From Verrucomicrobiota bacterium (GTDB lineage Bacteria > Verrucomicrobiota > Verrucomicrobiia > Chthoniobacterales > Chthoniobacteraceae): a DNA stretch of 64,000 nucleotides. This document shows positions 30,001 through 45,000 of the stretch, in pieces (within the stretch, counting starts at the first letter, position 1; the number at the start of each line of letters is the position of its first letter). Location of the stretch: assembly GCA_009885995.1 (NCBI GenBank), contig VFJQ01000092.1, positions 78,577 to 142,576 of the forward strand, read 5' to 3'. A program made the position numbers and the translations under genes. Below the pieces are notes generated by a model that saw only the letters and a list, made by a program, of their open reading frames with translations, ran no database searches and had not been told where the DNA came from.

Positions 30001-33000
30001 GCTACCCGATCCCGGTCGGCGGTTCGACGCTCACGAACGTGGCGAGTGAACTCGCGACGCGGATCAACGCGCTGCCGGGCTACACGGCCACGGCTTCGGT
30101 CCTCAATATCCGCATCGCGAAGGTCACGCCGGGGGCGTTCAGCGCGGCGGCGACGGTGGCCTTCACCTCGAGCACGCAGACGCTCACGATCGACACCGCC
30201 GCCAACGGCCAGAACTGGACGGTGACGCTGACGCAAGGCGACGGCGGGACGGTGAGCGGCACGGCGGCGTCCACCGGCACAGACGTGAGCCTGGTCGCGG
30301 CGGACCTCGCGGGCGACTTCGACGCGCTCGGCGGTTACATCTCCTACGTGACGGGAGTGGCGGGCGAGCTTCGGATCATCCGCGTGCAAGGCACCTTTAC
30401 CATCGGCGTCACCGGCGTCGCGGCGGCGAACTACACGATCAACGCCACGCCCACGCTGCTGACGCAGAGCCTGCGGATCACCGGGCCGATCCTCGCGGGG
30501 AATGCGTGGACGCTCGTGGTGAAGGAAGGCATGACGGTGCTCGGCACGGCGACCTTCGCGATCGGTGGCACGGTCACGGCGGACGCGGTGGCGGCGGGCC
30601 TGGCGAGCGCGCTGAGCCTGGCTGGCTTCACCGCGCGAGCGGACCTCAACAACGTGGCGGTGACGCGCAACACGACCACGGCCTTCACGCTCGAGGCGTA
30701 TGTGACCGAGGCGCGCTCGGTGACGCTGACGGGCTCCGTGGCCGTCGGCGATGTGTGGACGCTCACCCTGCGCACGGGCGGGACGAGCCAGACGGTAACG
30801 GTGCCCGTGACGCTCGCGAGCGGCATTACGATGCTCCCGCAGGTGGCCGCGGCGCTCGCGACCGCGCTGGCGGGCAGCGGCTATACGGCCACGCCGAACA
30901 GCGCGAGCCTCGGTCTCGTGAGAAACGCGAGCGGCGCATTCAGCGTGGCGGTGACGAATGTGACGATCGCCACGACGAAGACGCTGAGGATCGACAATGC
31001 CGCGGCGAATCAGGACTGGACGGTGCTGCTGAAGGATGGCGCCACGACCATCGCGACCGCGACCTTCAACCCCGACGGCGGCGATAACGAGGCGGACATC
31101 GCGGCGAACCTCGCCACGGGCACGAATGGGCTGAACGGGACCGCCGGCATCATCGCTTACCGCGTCGGCACGTCCGCCGTCATCCGCGTCATCCGGTTGC
31201 AAGGCGGGTTCACGTTCGACTTCACCGGCAGCACAAACGTAAACGGGACGGACTACACGATCACCAACTCGCCGGCGCTCTACACGGTCGGCCTGCAACT
31301 CGCCGGGCCATCCGTCGTGGGCGATACGTGGAACCTCATCGTGCGCGACGGCGGGACGGTGCTCGCCACGACGAGCTACAGGATCCTCTCGGGCGAGAAT
31401 CTGAGCGACGTGGCGCAGCGCTTCGTCGCAGGGCTCGCGAGCTTGAGCGGGTTCACCGTGCGGCAGGATGACGGCCTGGCCGCGCTCGCGATCACGCGCG
31501 GGGTGAATACGGCGTTCACGGTCGAGACCTTCATCTCCAGCGGCGCGGCGGCGGGCACCCGGCCCGCGGCGACGGTGACGATCGGCGGCACGGACCCAGT
31601 GACCGAAAACGACATCTACACGATCACGATCAAGAACGATCTCGGCGCGGTGATCGCGACGGTGCCATACACGATCCTCGCGAGCCAGACGCCGGCGCAG
31701 GTGGCGGCAGCCATCGCCTCGGCGCTGGATGGCACGACGCCGGATCTCGATGGGTTCGCCTTCGGCACGGAAGACGCCGCCTTCACCGCGACGCGCACGG
31801 ATGGCGCGGCGTTCACGGTGGAGGCGGTCATCACGCCGCAGGGCAGCGCGACGAGCGGGACGGCGTCGAGCCAGACGATCCAGCTCACCGGCTTGCGGAA
31901 CGCCGACGACACGTGGCGGGTGACGCTGAACAACGTCAACTACGACCACCTGATCGTGGCCGGCGACTCGCTGGCCGATGTCGCCGCCGATCTCGCGAGC
32001 AAGGCGAACGCGGCGAGCGGCTTCACGGCGTCGGTCATCGCGACGAACCGGATCCTCATCACGCGCACGGCGAGCACGAGCTTCCCGCTGACCTTCAGCG
32101 TCGTGCCCGCGCTGACGCAGGCGACGGTGGCGGTGAGCGGCACGCCGGCGCTCACCTGGACGCAGAACCTCGTGATCGCGACCGACAGCAACCTGCGCAT
32201 CGGCGACCAGTGGACGCTCACGATTGACGGCACCGCGCGCACCTTCCCCTCCACGACGACCTCTCTCGCGAATGTGGCCAACGGGCTCCGTGGGCTCTTC
32301 TCCAACGGGGGCGCGCTCACGGGCATCACCGTCACGGTTGAGATGGACAACTCGCTCACCATCGAGAGCACGAACGGCACGCCGGTGAATGTCGGGCCGC
32401 TCGGCCGCTTCCGCCCCGAGGCGTCCACGCGCTCGACGACGGCGGCGGACGGCAACACGCACTTCTTCAAGACGGAGTTCCAGCTCAGCGGCACCTACAC
32501 TGGCGGCGAGCTGTGGACGGTGACGCTCGACGATCGCATCTATCCTTTCGAGACGCCGAACTACACCGGCGACCAGGCCAGCCTGCGCACGCTGCAAACC
32601 ATCGCGCAGGGTCTCGCCGACGCGATCACGGCGGGCAACGGCGGGCGCTACACCGTCACCGTCGGCACGAATAGCTTCATCATCACCGACAACGATTACG
32701 CGACAGGTGATGCGACGAAGGATCCCTTCACCGCGCTGCTGCGCCGCGGCGGCGGGAAGATCCACGGCGTCTTCGACATCGACAAGAGCACGCCGATTGA
32801 AGGGCAGCAGTTCGATCCGTTCCTGAACTTCTACTACGGCCTGACGGGCAGCTTCACGATCAGCACGACGATCGAGATTTACCGCGAGATCACGGCGCCG
32901 GTCGGGAACACGCCGGGGGTTTATCAATTCATCGCCAGCGACCGCTTCGGTGCGGCAGGGCACCAGAACGTGATCGACGCCGGCAGCACGAACGTGCGCG

Positions 33001-36000
33001 ACGCCTTCCTCGAATACGACTTCACGCTGCCGGGCAAATACGTGGTGCGCGTCGGGTCGTTCCAGGATTTCGCGGAGAGCGACACGTATCCCGGCTACTA
33101 CTTCTACGCCGATCAGATGCTGCCGGGCGTGGCTCAGGGCCTCGGCTACGAGCTGAATATGTCCGTGCAGCGCCACGCGACGAACCCGGACTCGATCTCG
33201 CTCGTCGGCAAGCTCATCACCATCATCGAAGGCACGGGCAAGGGGCAGACGGGCGTCATCACGGCCTACGACGCGGAGCAGCGGCAATTCACCGTGAGCG
33301 GGACGGGCTGGACGGGTGTTCTCGACCAGACTAGCCGCTTCGAGATCGCCTACCACGCGGACACGGAACTCATCGGCACCGGCGCGATCGATCCGAGGAA
33401 CTTCCCGAACAACACGCCCGTCACCGACACCTATCAACTCCTGCTCACGAGGCAGCCGATGGACACGGTGATCGTGAACGTGACGCCGAAGCCGACGCGC
33501 ACTTACAACGAGCAACTGGCCTTCGATCCGACCTCGGGCTTCGGGGCGAATGAAGCGGTGCAGGTGCGGGTGGCGACGCCGCAGGCGTTCTTCGGCCTCA
33601 CCGGCACGCCGACGGCGGGCGAGGTGTGGACGATCAAGCTCACGCCGGCGACGCCGACAGGCTCGCAGCTCAATCACGAACTCGTCTTCGACACCTTCAG
33701 CTATCCGGTGGTGGCTGGCGACACGCTCGCGGACATCGCGGACGCGCTCGCCACGGCGATCAATGGCTTCACCGGACTCGCGAGCGGTGCCTACGTCGCG
33801 ACGCCGAGCGGCAACACGCTGCTGGTCACGAATGCGGCGACGGCGTTCGTTGCGCAGTTTGAGATCACGCCGGAGACCCGCGGCAGCGCGATCATCGAGG
33901 GCATCCGCGGCACCACCGACCTCACGAAGTGGACGAGGGCGACCGTGGAACTCGCGGGCGAGACGACCGTGGGTGAGAAGTGGTCGCTGAGCCTGGATGG
34001 TGGCACGCCGGTGGATGTCGTGGTGGAATTCGGCGACCGCCTCGTGGACGTGGCGCGGAAGCTCCAGGTGCAGCTCAACGATCCGCGCTTCATCGTCTCG
34101 GTGCTGGGCCGCGTGCTCACGATCACGCCGGCGCTCGCGGGCACGGAGTTCTCCGTCGGCCTCACGATCACGCCGGACAGCCTCGGCAGCGCGGAGATTA
34201 TCCCGCAGATCGTCTTCACGCCGGATGATTGGGACGTGGCGCAGACCGTCATCGTCTTCGCGATCGACGACAACGTGGCCGACGGCAGCGACGCGCTCGT
34301 CTTCCCCGGCATCGAGGAGCGCGTGAACGGCATCCGTGGTCCGCTCATCATCGACGGCGCGGTGCGGAGTGGCGACGAGCGCTTCCTGAATAATCCCTTC
34401 CTGCTGCCCGGTGAGACGAACTTCCCGCTGGCCGACGGCACGGTGCAGACCATCACGACCGTGGGCGGCGTCACGATCATCACCGATCACAACGCCATCC
34501 ACACCAATCCGCTGCTCGGCGAGCGCCCGGGCTTCGACTCGCGGATCAACGGCTTCCTCTACACCTTCGCCGCGCTGAACGGCGGCGCCACGGGCGGCAT
34601 CTTCGACATCGCGGCGGTCTCGCGGAACATCCTCTCGGTCGGCGCGGAAGATCCGTTCACCTTCAGCTACACGAAGACCGGCGCGAGCACGCTGACCTTC
34701 AGCGGCGTGCCGGAGACCGCGAGCATCGGCTCGATCGGCTGGCTGAATATGGCCGTGAGCCTCTCCAGCATCGTGAGCGCGAACGAAATGTGGACCGTGC
34801 GCCTCGACGGCGTGAACTACCCGGTGTCCGTCGCAAACCCGACGATGCTGAAGATGGTGCAGCAGCTCCAGTCGGTCATCCCGGCGGCGTATCACGTCGA
34901 GTTCCAGAGCAGCGTCTTCGGCAGCCGCCTGATCTTCAGCAAGGACGACGGCTCCAGCTTCAGCTTCGGCTTCACCGTGAATACGGGCTCGGTGCAGACG
35001 GGCTTCCGTGGCACGCCGGTGCAGTCGCAAGTCGGCGCGATCCGCTGGACGCAGGCGTCGCTCCGGGTCGATGGCCCGGTCGCGACGGGCGACCAGTGGA
35101 GCGTCACGATCGACGGCACCGAGACGTTCAGCTTCACGCAGCCGGCCGTGCTGCCCGCGGGCGAGACCGATCCGATCGCGGCCTTCACCGGCGGGCTGCT
35201 CGCGGAGATCCAGCGCCTCTCGGGCGACGACTGGACGCCGGGAGTGAGTGGCGACTCGATCACGCTCGCGAAGCCGGTTGCCACGCCGTTCACCTTCGGC
35301 GGGCTGAATAACGGAACCATCGTCGCGGCCACGCCGGGCAGCGTCGCGGGCACGTTCACGCAGGCGACGTTCACGGTGAGCGGCGCGGTCACGCTGGGTA
35401 AAACGTGGACGATCACCGTCGATGGCACGCCTTACAGCTACAGCGCTGCGCCGGGCGATCGCATCGCCGACGTGGCACGCGGGCTCGCAGCGGCGATGCC
35501 CGCGCAGTATCTCGCCACGGCGGTCGGCGCGAGCTTCACGCTCAAGGCGCTCGCGACCGGCAACTCGTATTTCTACGGCCCGGTGAATCTCAACGAGCGC
35601 GTGATCGAGAGCGACCAGGTCGATACGGTGAACGTCTTCAACGGCGACAGCCCCGTGAACGACATCGGCGTGTTGACCGAGAATCGCATTACCGGCCTCG
35701 GCATGGGCGGCGACACGAACATCGGCGGGCGCATGATCGAAGGCGGCATCAGTTACACGAATCTCGAGGTGGTGAACGTGCAACTCGGCTTCGGGAACGA
35801 CCAGTTCACCGTCGAGTCCACGCACGCTGGGCTCACGACGATCAGCGCCGCGGACGGCACCGACATCATCGACGTGAAGACGATCGGCGGGCACACGATC
35901 ATCACCACCGGGAACGGCGCGGACACGATCAACCTCGGCAGCGCCGACCTCGTGGTGGATCAGCTCACCGGCCTGCTCACGCTCGACTCCGGCGCGGGCG

Positions 36001-39000
36001 CGGACACGCTGAACCTCGACGACAGCCTCGACGCGAACGACAACGAGCTGACGCTGACCGGCACGACGATCACCGGGCTGGATATGTTCACCGTGCCGGA
36101 AGTGCAGCGGGTCTTCGTGCAAGCCGCGAGCGGTCGCTATGTGCTGCGTTTCATCGGCCTCGGCACCGAGACCGGCTTCGCGAGCCCGGCGGGCATCCTG
36201 CGCTACGCGGGTTACGCGGAGCTGACGCTCAGCTACGGCCTCAGCGCGAGCGATGTGCAGACGCTCTACCGCGCGCTCTACGGCACGAACGACATCACCG
36301 TCACCGCGGTCGTCACCGATGGCGATACGACCTACACGATCAACTTCATCCGCACGCAGGCTGGAGTGAACTTCGCGCAGCCGGTGTGGGCGAAGGGGAT
36401 GTTCTCCATCGGCGACATCACGGATGTCGCCATGCTCGCCACGAAGCTGAGCGGCAGCGATCCGATCGCCGTCTTCATCCGCAGCCAGCTCTCGCCCGGC
36501 ACGCTCACGCTGGCCGGCGCCGCGCTCGAGGAGGCGCTCGTGCGCGACTTCAACCGCATCATTACGCTCCCCGACGCGCTCGACACGCTCGCCGACTTCG
36601 ACGGCATCACGCTCTCGCAGGCGACGCTCGATCTTCTCGCACAGAACCCGAACGGCGACTCGCTCGCGCTACTGAACAGCCTGCTCATCGAGGACGCCTT
36701 CGCCGCTGAGATCGACCACCAGTTCCTCGTTCCGAGTGAGAACGCCTCGACCACCGTCGTCACGAGCACCGTGCGCGACGGCACGCTCACGCCGGCTTAC
36801 AACCGCCAGCAGCTCCTCACCATCGACGCGACGGCGGGCACGTATCGCCTCGGCTTCCGCGTCACGGCGGACGAACTCGACGGCATCGTGAAAGGCACGC
36901 CTGCCATCGCCGCGGCCTACAAGCCGACCGTCGCGGGCGGCATCGTGTGGACCGCGCCGATCGCCTTCGACGCCGCCGCCGAGGCGCTGCGCAAAGCGCT
37001 CGATCCGATCCTCAATCCGAACAACTCGAACACCGCGCTGCCTTACACGGACAACGTCGCGATCACGCAAATCGGCAGCGTCTTCGTGCTCACCTTCCAG
37101 GGCCAGTATCGGAACTACTCGCTCGCCCAGGCTGATATCGACACGACTGCGCTCACCGGCACCGCGACGCTGCCCGTGCAGACGATCAGCATCGGCGCGA
37201 GCAGCGGCACCTTCCGCATCGGCCTGCGGCTGGGCGGTGCGCCGGTCTTCACCCCGCAGCTCGCCTACAACGCTAGCGCCGAGGACGTGCGCGCCGCGCT
37301 CGACGAGTTGCTGAATCCCGGCAACGCGACCGCGCCGCTCAGCGCCGCGCCGCACACCGCGAACGTCGCCGTCACGCAGCGCGGTAACCAATACATCATC
37401 ACGTTCCAGGGCGCGTTCAGCACGCTGCGGATCGACCCGCTCGACGTGGATAACGGCCTGCTCACGCAGGTGATGAATGGCGAGGAAGTCCGCGGCACCG
37501 CGACGCTCTCCACGCGCATCGACGGGATCAACTACTTTGGCTTCGAGACGATCAACCTCGACCTCGGCAGTGGCAGCGATGTCGTGAACGTGCGCGGCAG
37601 TGCGGCTGGCGCGGTGACGAACATCCGCACGCACGTCGGCGACGAGCGCTTCTACATCTCCTCGCAAGCCGACCGCCGGCCGGGCACGACCGACGGCTAC
37701 GATTATCTCAACGGCAACCTCGACGAAGTGCGCGGCACGCTGAACCTCGACGGCGGCACGGGCCGGCACATCCTCATGGTCAGCGATGAAGCGGCGACCG
37801 TGGGCGACGGCGCGGTGCTTATCACCGATCAGCCGATCATGGGCGTGGTCGAGCTGCCTTCGGCGGAAATCCGCATCGCAGGGCTCGCGCCGGGTGTCAT
37901 CACGTTTGGCGCGGATACCGCCGCGAATTTCGCCGACGGCATCACGATCTGGAGCGGCTTCGGCGCGGACACGATCACCATCGACGGCACGCACCTGCGT
38001 GCCGGCTTGCGCACGATCACCACGCTGAATACCGGCCTCGGCGACGACATCGTGACGGTCGATCTCGATGCGGGTGAGGACGACTTCTTCGTCCTGAACA
38101 CGCAGGGCGCTTACCACAACTCTACGATGTCCGACGACGACGATGTGGATGCGAGCGCGTCGACGCTGCCGCTCATCATCTTCGGTGGCCAGGGCGGCGA
38201 CACGATCCGTGGCGGCCAGGCGGACGACATCATCTTCGGCGACCGCGGCCTCGTGCAGTATCTCGACGCTGCCGCAAACATCGTCGCCGAAATCGGCCAC
38301 GGCGGACCGCTCGATATCACCGACGGCGTGATCCGCCCGGCGACCTACGCCTTCACCATCTACGCGGCGGTCGGCGGCGACGACACGATCTACGGCATGG
38401 AGAGCCGCGACGTGATCTTCGGCGGTGCGGGCGGCGACATGATCTACGGCTTCGACAGCTCGCTCACGCTCTCCGACGTGCAGGCCGACGTGCTCGTGGG
38501 CGACGACGGCATCGCGAGCTTCGTGCTCGGCGTGCTCGTGGAAGTGCGCACGACCGATCCGAGTATCGGCGGCAACGACACGATCACCTCCGGGCTCGGG
38601 GCGAATGTGATCCTCGGCGGCGCGGCGAACGACACGATCCACGCGGGTGGCGATGCGGCGTTCGACGTGGTGCTCGGCGACAACGGGCGCTTCACCTACG
38701 ACCTCGCGAGCGGCTTACTGCTCCGCGCTGAGACGACTGATCCGAGCATCGGTGGTGCGGACATCATCGACGGCGGCGACAGCGCGAACGTCGTGCTCGG
38801 TGGCGCGGCGGGCGACTTCATCACGATGAACAACGCGACCGCGCGGAACTACATCCTCGGCGACAACGGCGCGGCTTACTTCGACCTCGCGGGCGCGATG
38901 ATCCGCTTCCTCACGACTGACCCGGGCATCGGCGGTGCGGACGACATCACCACCGGTGCGGCGAGCGATCTCATCGCGGGCGGCGCGGCGGGCGATACGA

Positions 39001-42000
39001 TCCACTCCGGTGCGGGCGACGACTTCGTGCTCGGCGACAACGGCGTGTTCGACTTCCCGACGCACGGCACGCTCGCGACGATGACGACGACTGACCCGAC
39101 CATCGGCGGCAGCGACATGATCTTCGGCGAAGCCGATGAGGACATCATCTTCGGCGGCACCGCGGGCGACACGATCAATGGCGGCGACGGCCATGACATC
39201 CTGCTCGGCGACGCGGGCCGCTTCGACACGGCGCTCCAGGTGAACCACACGACCTTCTCGATCTTCAGCGGCGCGGCGAGCGGCGCGGGCGACGACACGA
39301 TCCACGGCGATGCGGGCGACGACTTCATCTACGGCCAGCAGGGCGCGGATCGTCTCTTCGGCGACGCGGACAACGACGACCTCACCGGCGGTCACGACGT
39401 GCTCGGCGGCTTGGATGGCGATGACTTCATCGACGGTGGCACCGAGGCGGACGTGATCCTCGGCGACAACGGGCTCATCTCGCGTGAAGTGCTCGCCGGA
39501 TATCCGAGCGCGTGGCGGACGTATCTCGCGCCGTTCGCCGATGTGGTGATCCGCACTGTCGTGCGCTTCGACGACATCGATTTCATCGCCACGAACGACA
39601 CGCTGCTCGGTGGCGATGGGCAGGACATCATCTTCGGCCAGCGCGGCAGCGACGTGCTCGACGGTGGGGCAGGGGACGACGAAGTGATCGGCGGCCTCGG
39701 CGCCGACACGGCGAGCGGCGGCGATGGAAACGACGTGGTGCTCGGCGACGTGGGCCTCGTGTTCCGCGCCTTCAATGCCGACGGCACGCCGAAGCTCAAC
39801 GCGAACGGCTCGTGGCATCGCGACATCTTCCTCGAAGACGTGGGCCGCATCACGTCGGTCATCAGCATGGATGTGCATCCGCTCCGGCTCGATGACCCGG
39901 CGCTCGCGGCGAAGCTGCTCGGCGCCGATCTCGCGGTTCTCGGCGGCACTTACCTGCCGGGCGGCGCGAAGCTTATCAACAGCGACAGCGGCGCGTGGAA
40001 TACCGAACTGATCCTTATCGACCTGCTGCCCGCCGATGACGACACGGTCAACGGCGGTGCGGGCGACGACTTCCTCTTCGGCCAGCGCGGCAGCGACACG
40101 ATCAACGGCGACGGCGGTGACGACCTCATCTTCGCCGATGGCGCGATCAATACGCTGCCCTTCGGCACGAACCTGCCGCAGATCGTCAGCGGCGTGCGCC
40201 TCATCGGTGCGGACGCGGGCGTGCCTTACGAACTCGCCGCGGGCGGCACGGTGATCGTGCCAAACATGACGCTCCAGCCGCTCGAGCTGAACTCGACCGC
40301 GCCGCAGATCACCTTCGTGCCGAACTTCTCCTTCGGCGATCTCGCCACCGCCGACGCGCTTCGCCGCACGGACGGCGCGAGCACGCTGCCGCTCATCTCC
40401 TTCGTGCCCGATCTCATCCACCACGCGGACGTGCTGCCGGGCAATGACATCATCGACGGCGGCGCGGGTGCGGACACGATCTTCGCCGACGACGTGGCGG
40501 TCAGCTCGCCGATCTTCACCGGCCTCACCGCGATCGACACGGCGACCGAGAGCGTGCGGCAGAGCGTGTGGGCCTCGCTCGCCGGGCTGCACTACCTGTC
40601 GCTCGACTTCGATCTTCTCGCACAGCTCACCGGCACTGCGACCACGCCGCACAACATCCGCATCGGCAACGACACGATCGCGGGCGGCAGCGACGACGAC
40701 TATATCTTCGGCGACAACGCGTTGATCCCGGTGCCGTTCGCCGCGGGCAGCCCGGTCGAGGCGCCGGACTTCACGACGGGTGCGCTGCGTTACCACAGCT
40801 TCCTGCGCGACCTCGAATACGTCGCGATCGACTTCCAGAACATCGTGAAGGAAGCGCACATCGCCGTGCTGCACGACCTCGTGGCCGACGCGCTCGCGGA
40901 CAACCCCGACCGCCTCGCGGCGCTGCGCCCGAAGGCGATCGATCCCAATTACCACCAGCTCTTCCTCGGCAACGACACCATCGACGGCGGCCTCGGCAAT
41001 GACGTGATCGTCGGCGATCAAGGCGCGCTCATCGCGCCGGTGCTCTCAGGCCGCATCTATGCGCAGCCGGCGGTGATCTTCGGCATCACGTCGCAGATGC
41101 TGAAGACCACGAAGGAAGCGCTGGCCACGCAGCAGAAGTTGCGCGGGGCGGAACTCGCCTATCACCTCGCCACGAATACTCCGGACTGGAACGCGCTCCG
41201 GCCGGATGCGGCGGACTTCGCGCTGGTCCGCGCGGTCTTCGAATACGATCTCGATAGCGGCAACGACACGATCCGCGGCGGCTCGGGCAACGATGTGCTC
41301 ATCGGCGATCAGTCCGTGATCGTGCTGCCGGTTGTCACCGATCCGGCGCTGACGCCGCTCCAGATCCAGACGGCGGTCGGGCGCATCCTCAACGAACTCG
41401 ACCTCCTGCTCGGCGGGCAGACCTACCGCAGCACTTACCAGTTTGCGCCGGCAGGTCTGCGCCACGCAGGCGGTGCGAAGGGCGTGAGCCTGCGCATGGG
41501 TGTGGACATGCTCAATGGCGACGCGGGCGACGATGTGCTGTTCTCGCGCAGCGCTGCGTTCGTGGTGCCGTTTGGCAGCATGACGCCGACGCAGGCGATG
41601 GCGCTGAAGTTTGGCTTCAGCCACGTGGCGGTGGACCTGGCCTTCCTCGGCAGCAAAGCGACGCTGAGCGCGGGTCGCACGGTGTCGAAGGCGAAGGACG
41701 CGATGGTCGATACGTCGGGCACGAATGTGCTCGCGAAGGAAACCGGCAACTTGCCGCGCAAGACGACGTTCCTGATTCGCGATCGGCTGTTCGCAGCGCT
41801 CGCGCCGCCGGTGCGGGAGTTCCTCGTCGATGTCGGCGCGACCGGCGGGATGATCGGCGCGGGCGGCGACGTGTCGGTGCTGCCGCCGGGCGGCACGACG
41901 GTGCGCATCCCGACTCTGAACGTGACGATGACGCTTGCGACGGAGACACCGACCAGCCGCACGTTCGACTTCGCGGCGGCGCTCGACGGGCGTGTGCTCG

Positions 42001-45000
42001 GCAGTGCATTCGCCGCGGTGTGGCAGGTCTTCGACAGCACCGGCGAGGTGATCGCGAGCGGCACGGGCGCGGACTTCACCTTCAAGACGAGGAAGGCCGG
42101 CGACTATCGCATCGAGCTCCTCGTGCTCGACATGAACACCGGCGCCTTCGGCCAGACGAACTCGACGATCCGCGTGAACACGGCGAGGGGCACGATCCAC
42201 GCAGGCTTGAATGGGCCGGCGAATTCCATCGTCGGCCAGGGCGCGATCTTCACGGCGCTGCTCGATGGCGCGCCGGCGCCGACGGCCTTCACCGCGGACT
42301 GGGTGGTGCTCGACGGCACGAGCACTCAGGTGAGCAGCGGCACGGGCCATCAGTTCATCTTCACCGCGGCGACGGCGGGCACTTACACGGTGCAGGTGCG
42401 GCTGACCGATCCGCTGACGACCGCGACGGAGATCGCCACGACAACGCTCACGGTCGCTGCGGGTGTGCCCACGCTGGACGTGAGCATCACCGGCCCGGCG
42501 CAAGGTGTGCGCGGGTCGCTGCTGACCTTCGGCGGCTTGCTGAGTGCCGCGGGCTACGGCGCGAATATCCAGGCGACGTGGCTCGTCTTCGACCAGAAGA
42601 ACACGGTCGTCGCCACGGGCAGCGGCTCGCAGTTCCTCCACCTGCCGACGGCGCCGGGGCAATACACGGTGCAGCTTCAACTCGTGGATCCGGATGGTGG
42701 CACGTTCGGTGTGACCAGCGCGGCGCTGAGCGTCGTGGCACCGGCGACGACGTTCTCGGCGGGCATGAGCGGGCCGACTTTTGGGGCGAGCGGGGTGGAG
42801 GCGACGTTCGATGCGCTGGTCGATGGCGGCACGCTGCCGGCGCGTTACTCGGCGCAGTGGTTGGTGATCGATGCGGGCGGCGACGTGATCGCGTCGGGCG
42901 TCGAGAGCACGTTCACTTTCCTCCCGGTCGTGCCGGGCGAACTGACGGTGCGGCTCACGATCACGGACACGACGACGGGCGCGGCGGGCACGACGGAGAG
43001 TCCGCTGACGATCGCGGCGGTCGGCACGGTCGGCGGCACGCTCGCGGGTGGGATCAGCGGGCCGCTGACGGGCGTGGCCGGGCAGACTCGGACTTTCCAG
43101 GCGCTCGGCGTGATCGCGGGGCTGACGGCGGAGTGGACGCTGCTCGATAGCGACGACGCGGTCGTCGCGAGCGGCAGCGGAGCGGACTTTACCTTCGCGG
43201 TGCCGACGGCGGGTGTGTTCAGCGTGCGCTTCACGCTGAGCGACGGGACGGCGACGAGCACGACGGTGACGACGTTCACGATCAACGGCCTCGCCCCGGT
43301 GCTGGACGTCGCTTTCAGCGGTCCGAGCGTCGGGACGATCGGCCAGACGCTGAACTTCGCCGCGCTGCTGGAAGGCGGCGCGTGGCCGGCGAGCTTCGTC
43401 TCCGCGTGGTCGGTGCTCGATGGCACGGCGGTGCTCGCGACGGGCAGTGGCGCGAGCTTCAGCTTCACGCCGGCCGCGGCAGGGCAGTTCACGGTTCGCT
43501 TCGATCTCGCGGATGCCGCCACCGGTGCGCTCGGGCGCGCGACGGCGCCGCTCAATGTCAGCCCCGCGACCGCCACGCAGAACGTCGGCCTCACTGGCCC
43601 GGTCGTCGGCGTGCGCGGGCAGCCGCTCACGTTCGACGGCCTGCTCGATGGCAGCGCGATCATCGGCGTGTTCACGATGTCCTGGAATGTGACCGATGAG
43701 CAGAATGCGGTCGTCGCGCAGGGCACGGGCGCACAGTTCTTCTTCGCGCCGGCTGCCGCGGGCCACTTCGCGGTGCGCTTCACGCTCGTCGATCCGACGG
43801 ATGGCACGTTCGGCAGCGCGGATCTGCCGCTCGAAGTCTTCGCGCTCAATGTCGCGCCCGCTGCCGCGACGGGTCTCGGCATCACCGGACCGACGCAGGG
43901 CGTGCGTGGGCAGACGTTCGACTTCCGCGCGCTGCTCGATGGCGCGACGATCTTCGGCAGCTACGACGCGACCTGGCGCGTGCTCGACGCCGCGAATGCC
44001 GTCGTCACCACGGGCCGCGGGAATCTGTTCAGCTTCACGCCGAATACCGACGGCGCTTACGCCGTGGAGTTCACGCTGGCGAATCGCGACACCGGCGCCG
44101 TCCTCACCGCCACGCACGTGCTCACCGTCTCGCGCTTGCTCGAGCTGAATGACCCGGCGAATCCCGGAAAGACCATCCTCATCGTCGGCGGCAGCCTCGG
44201 CGCGGACGTGATCGACTTCACGAAATCACGCACCGACGACACGCTCACCCTCACGATCGACGAGCGCGAACTCGGCAGCGAGGAGTTCACGCAAGACTTC
44301 ACCTTCTCGCTCCTCAGCCGCATCGAAGTCTATGGCGGCCTCGGTGACGACCAGATCACCATCAGCGCCAAGCTCGACCCGATCCCCGCGCTGCTCGCCG
44401 GTGGCGGGGGGCGCGACGTGCTCATCGGCGGCGCGGGTGCGGAGACGCTGCTCGGCGGCTTCGGAAACGACACGCTGCTCGGGGGCGATGGCGCGGACTT
44501 GCTCGACGGCGGCCACGGCAGCGACATCGTCCGCGGCGGACTGGCCAACGACACCTTCCTCGCCACCGCCGGCAGCGATCAGCTCCTCGGCGAAGCGGGC
44601 GACGATGTCTTCCACCTCGCACCGTTCGGCGCAGGCGCGCGTGTGAGCGTCGATGGTGGTGCGGGCAACGACACCTTCAACGTGCCGGCGAGCGGCGCCG
44701 GGACGCGCATCGCGATCAAGACCGGCGCGGACTTCAACACGGTCAACGTCGGCAGCTCCGCCGGGGTGCTGCCCGGCACGGGCGGGGTGCTCGATGGCGT
44801 GCTGGGCCGCGTCGATGTCGCCGGCACGCGCAATGACACCGTGAATGTGGACGACACCGCCTCGCTCGGCGGCAGGACGGTGCGGCTCACGAGCGGCGCG
44901 GTCGGCTTCGGCACCGGAGCGGTGGGCTACAGCGGTGTCGGCGTCTTCCGCCTCGCGCTCGGCGCGGGGAACGACCTCGTGCAGCTGGGCGGCACGCGCG

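Noticed and set aside
29697..36122. Antisense open frame of 2141 codons
   Set aside because: It lies opposite the giant gene. Its composition (Arg, His, Asp, Ala, Val) is what the reverse complement of GC-rich codons such as GCG, ACG and GGC gives. No domains are seen. The same holds for 15345-18767, 11769-14918, 18870-21989 and similar frames.
38166..41560. CRISPR-like or tandem DNA array
   Set aside because: Periodicity is at protein level (RTX and TTDPSIGG motifs); the DNA copies vary and lack constant spacers.
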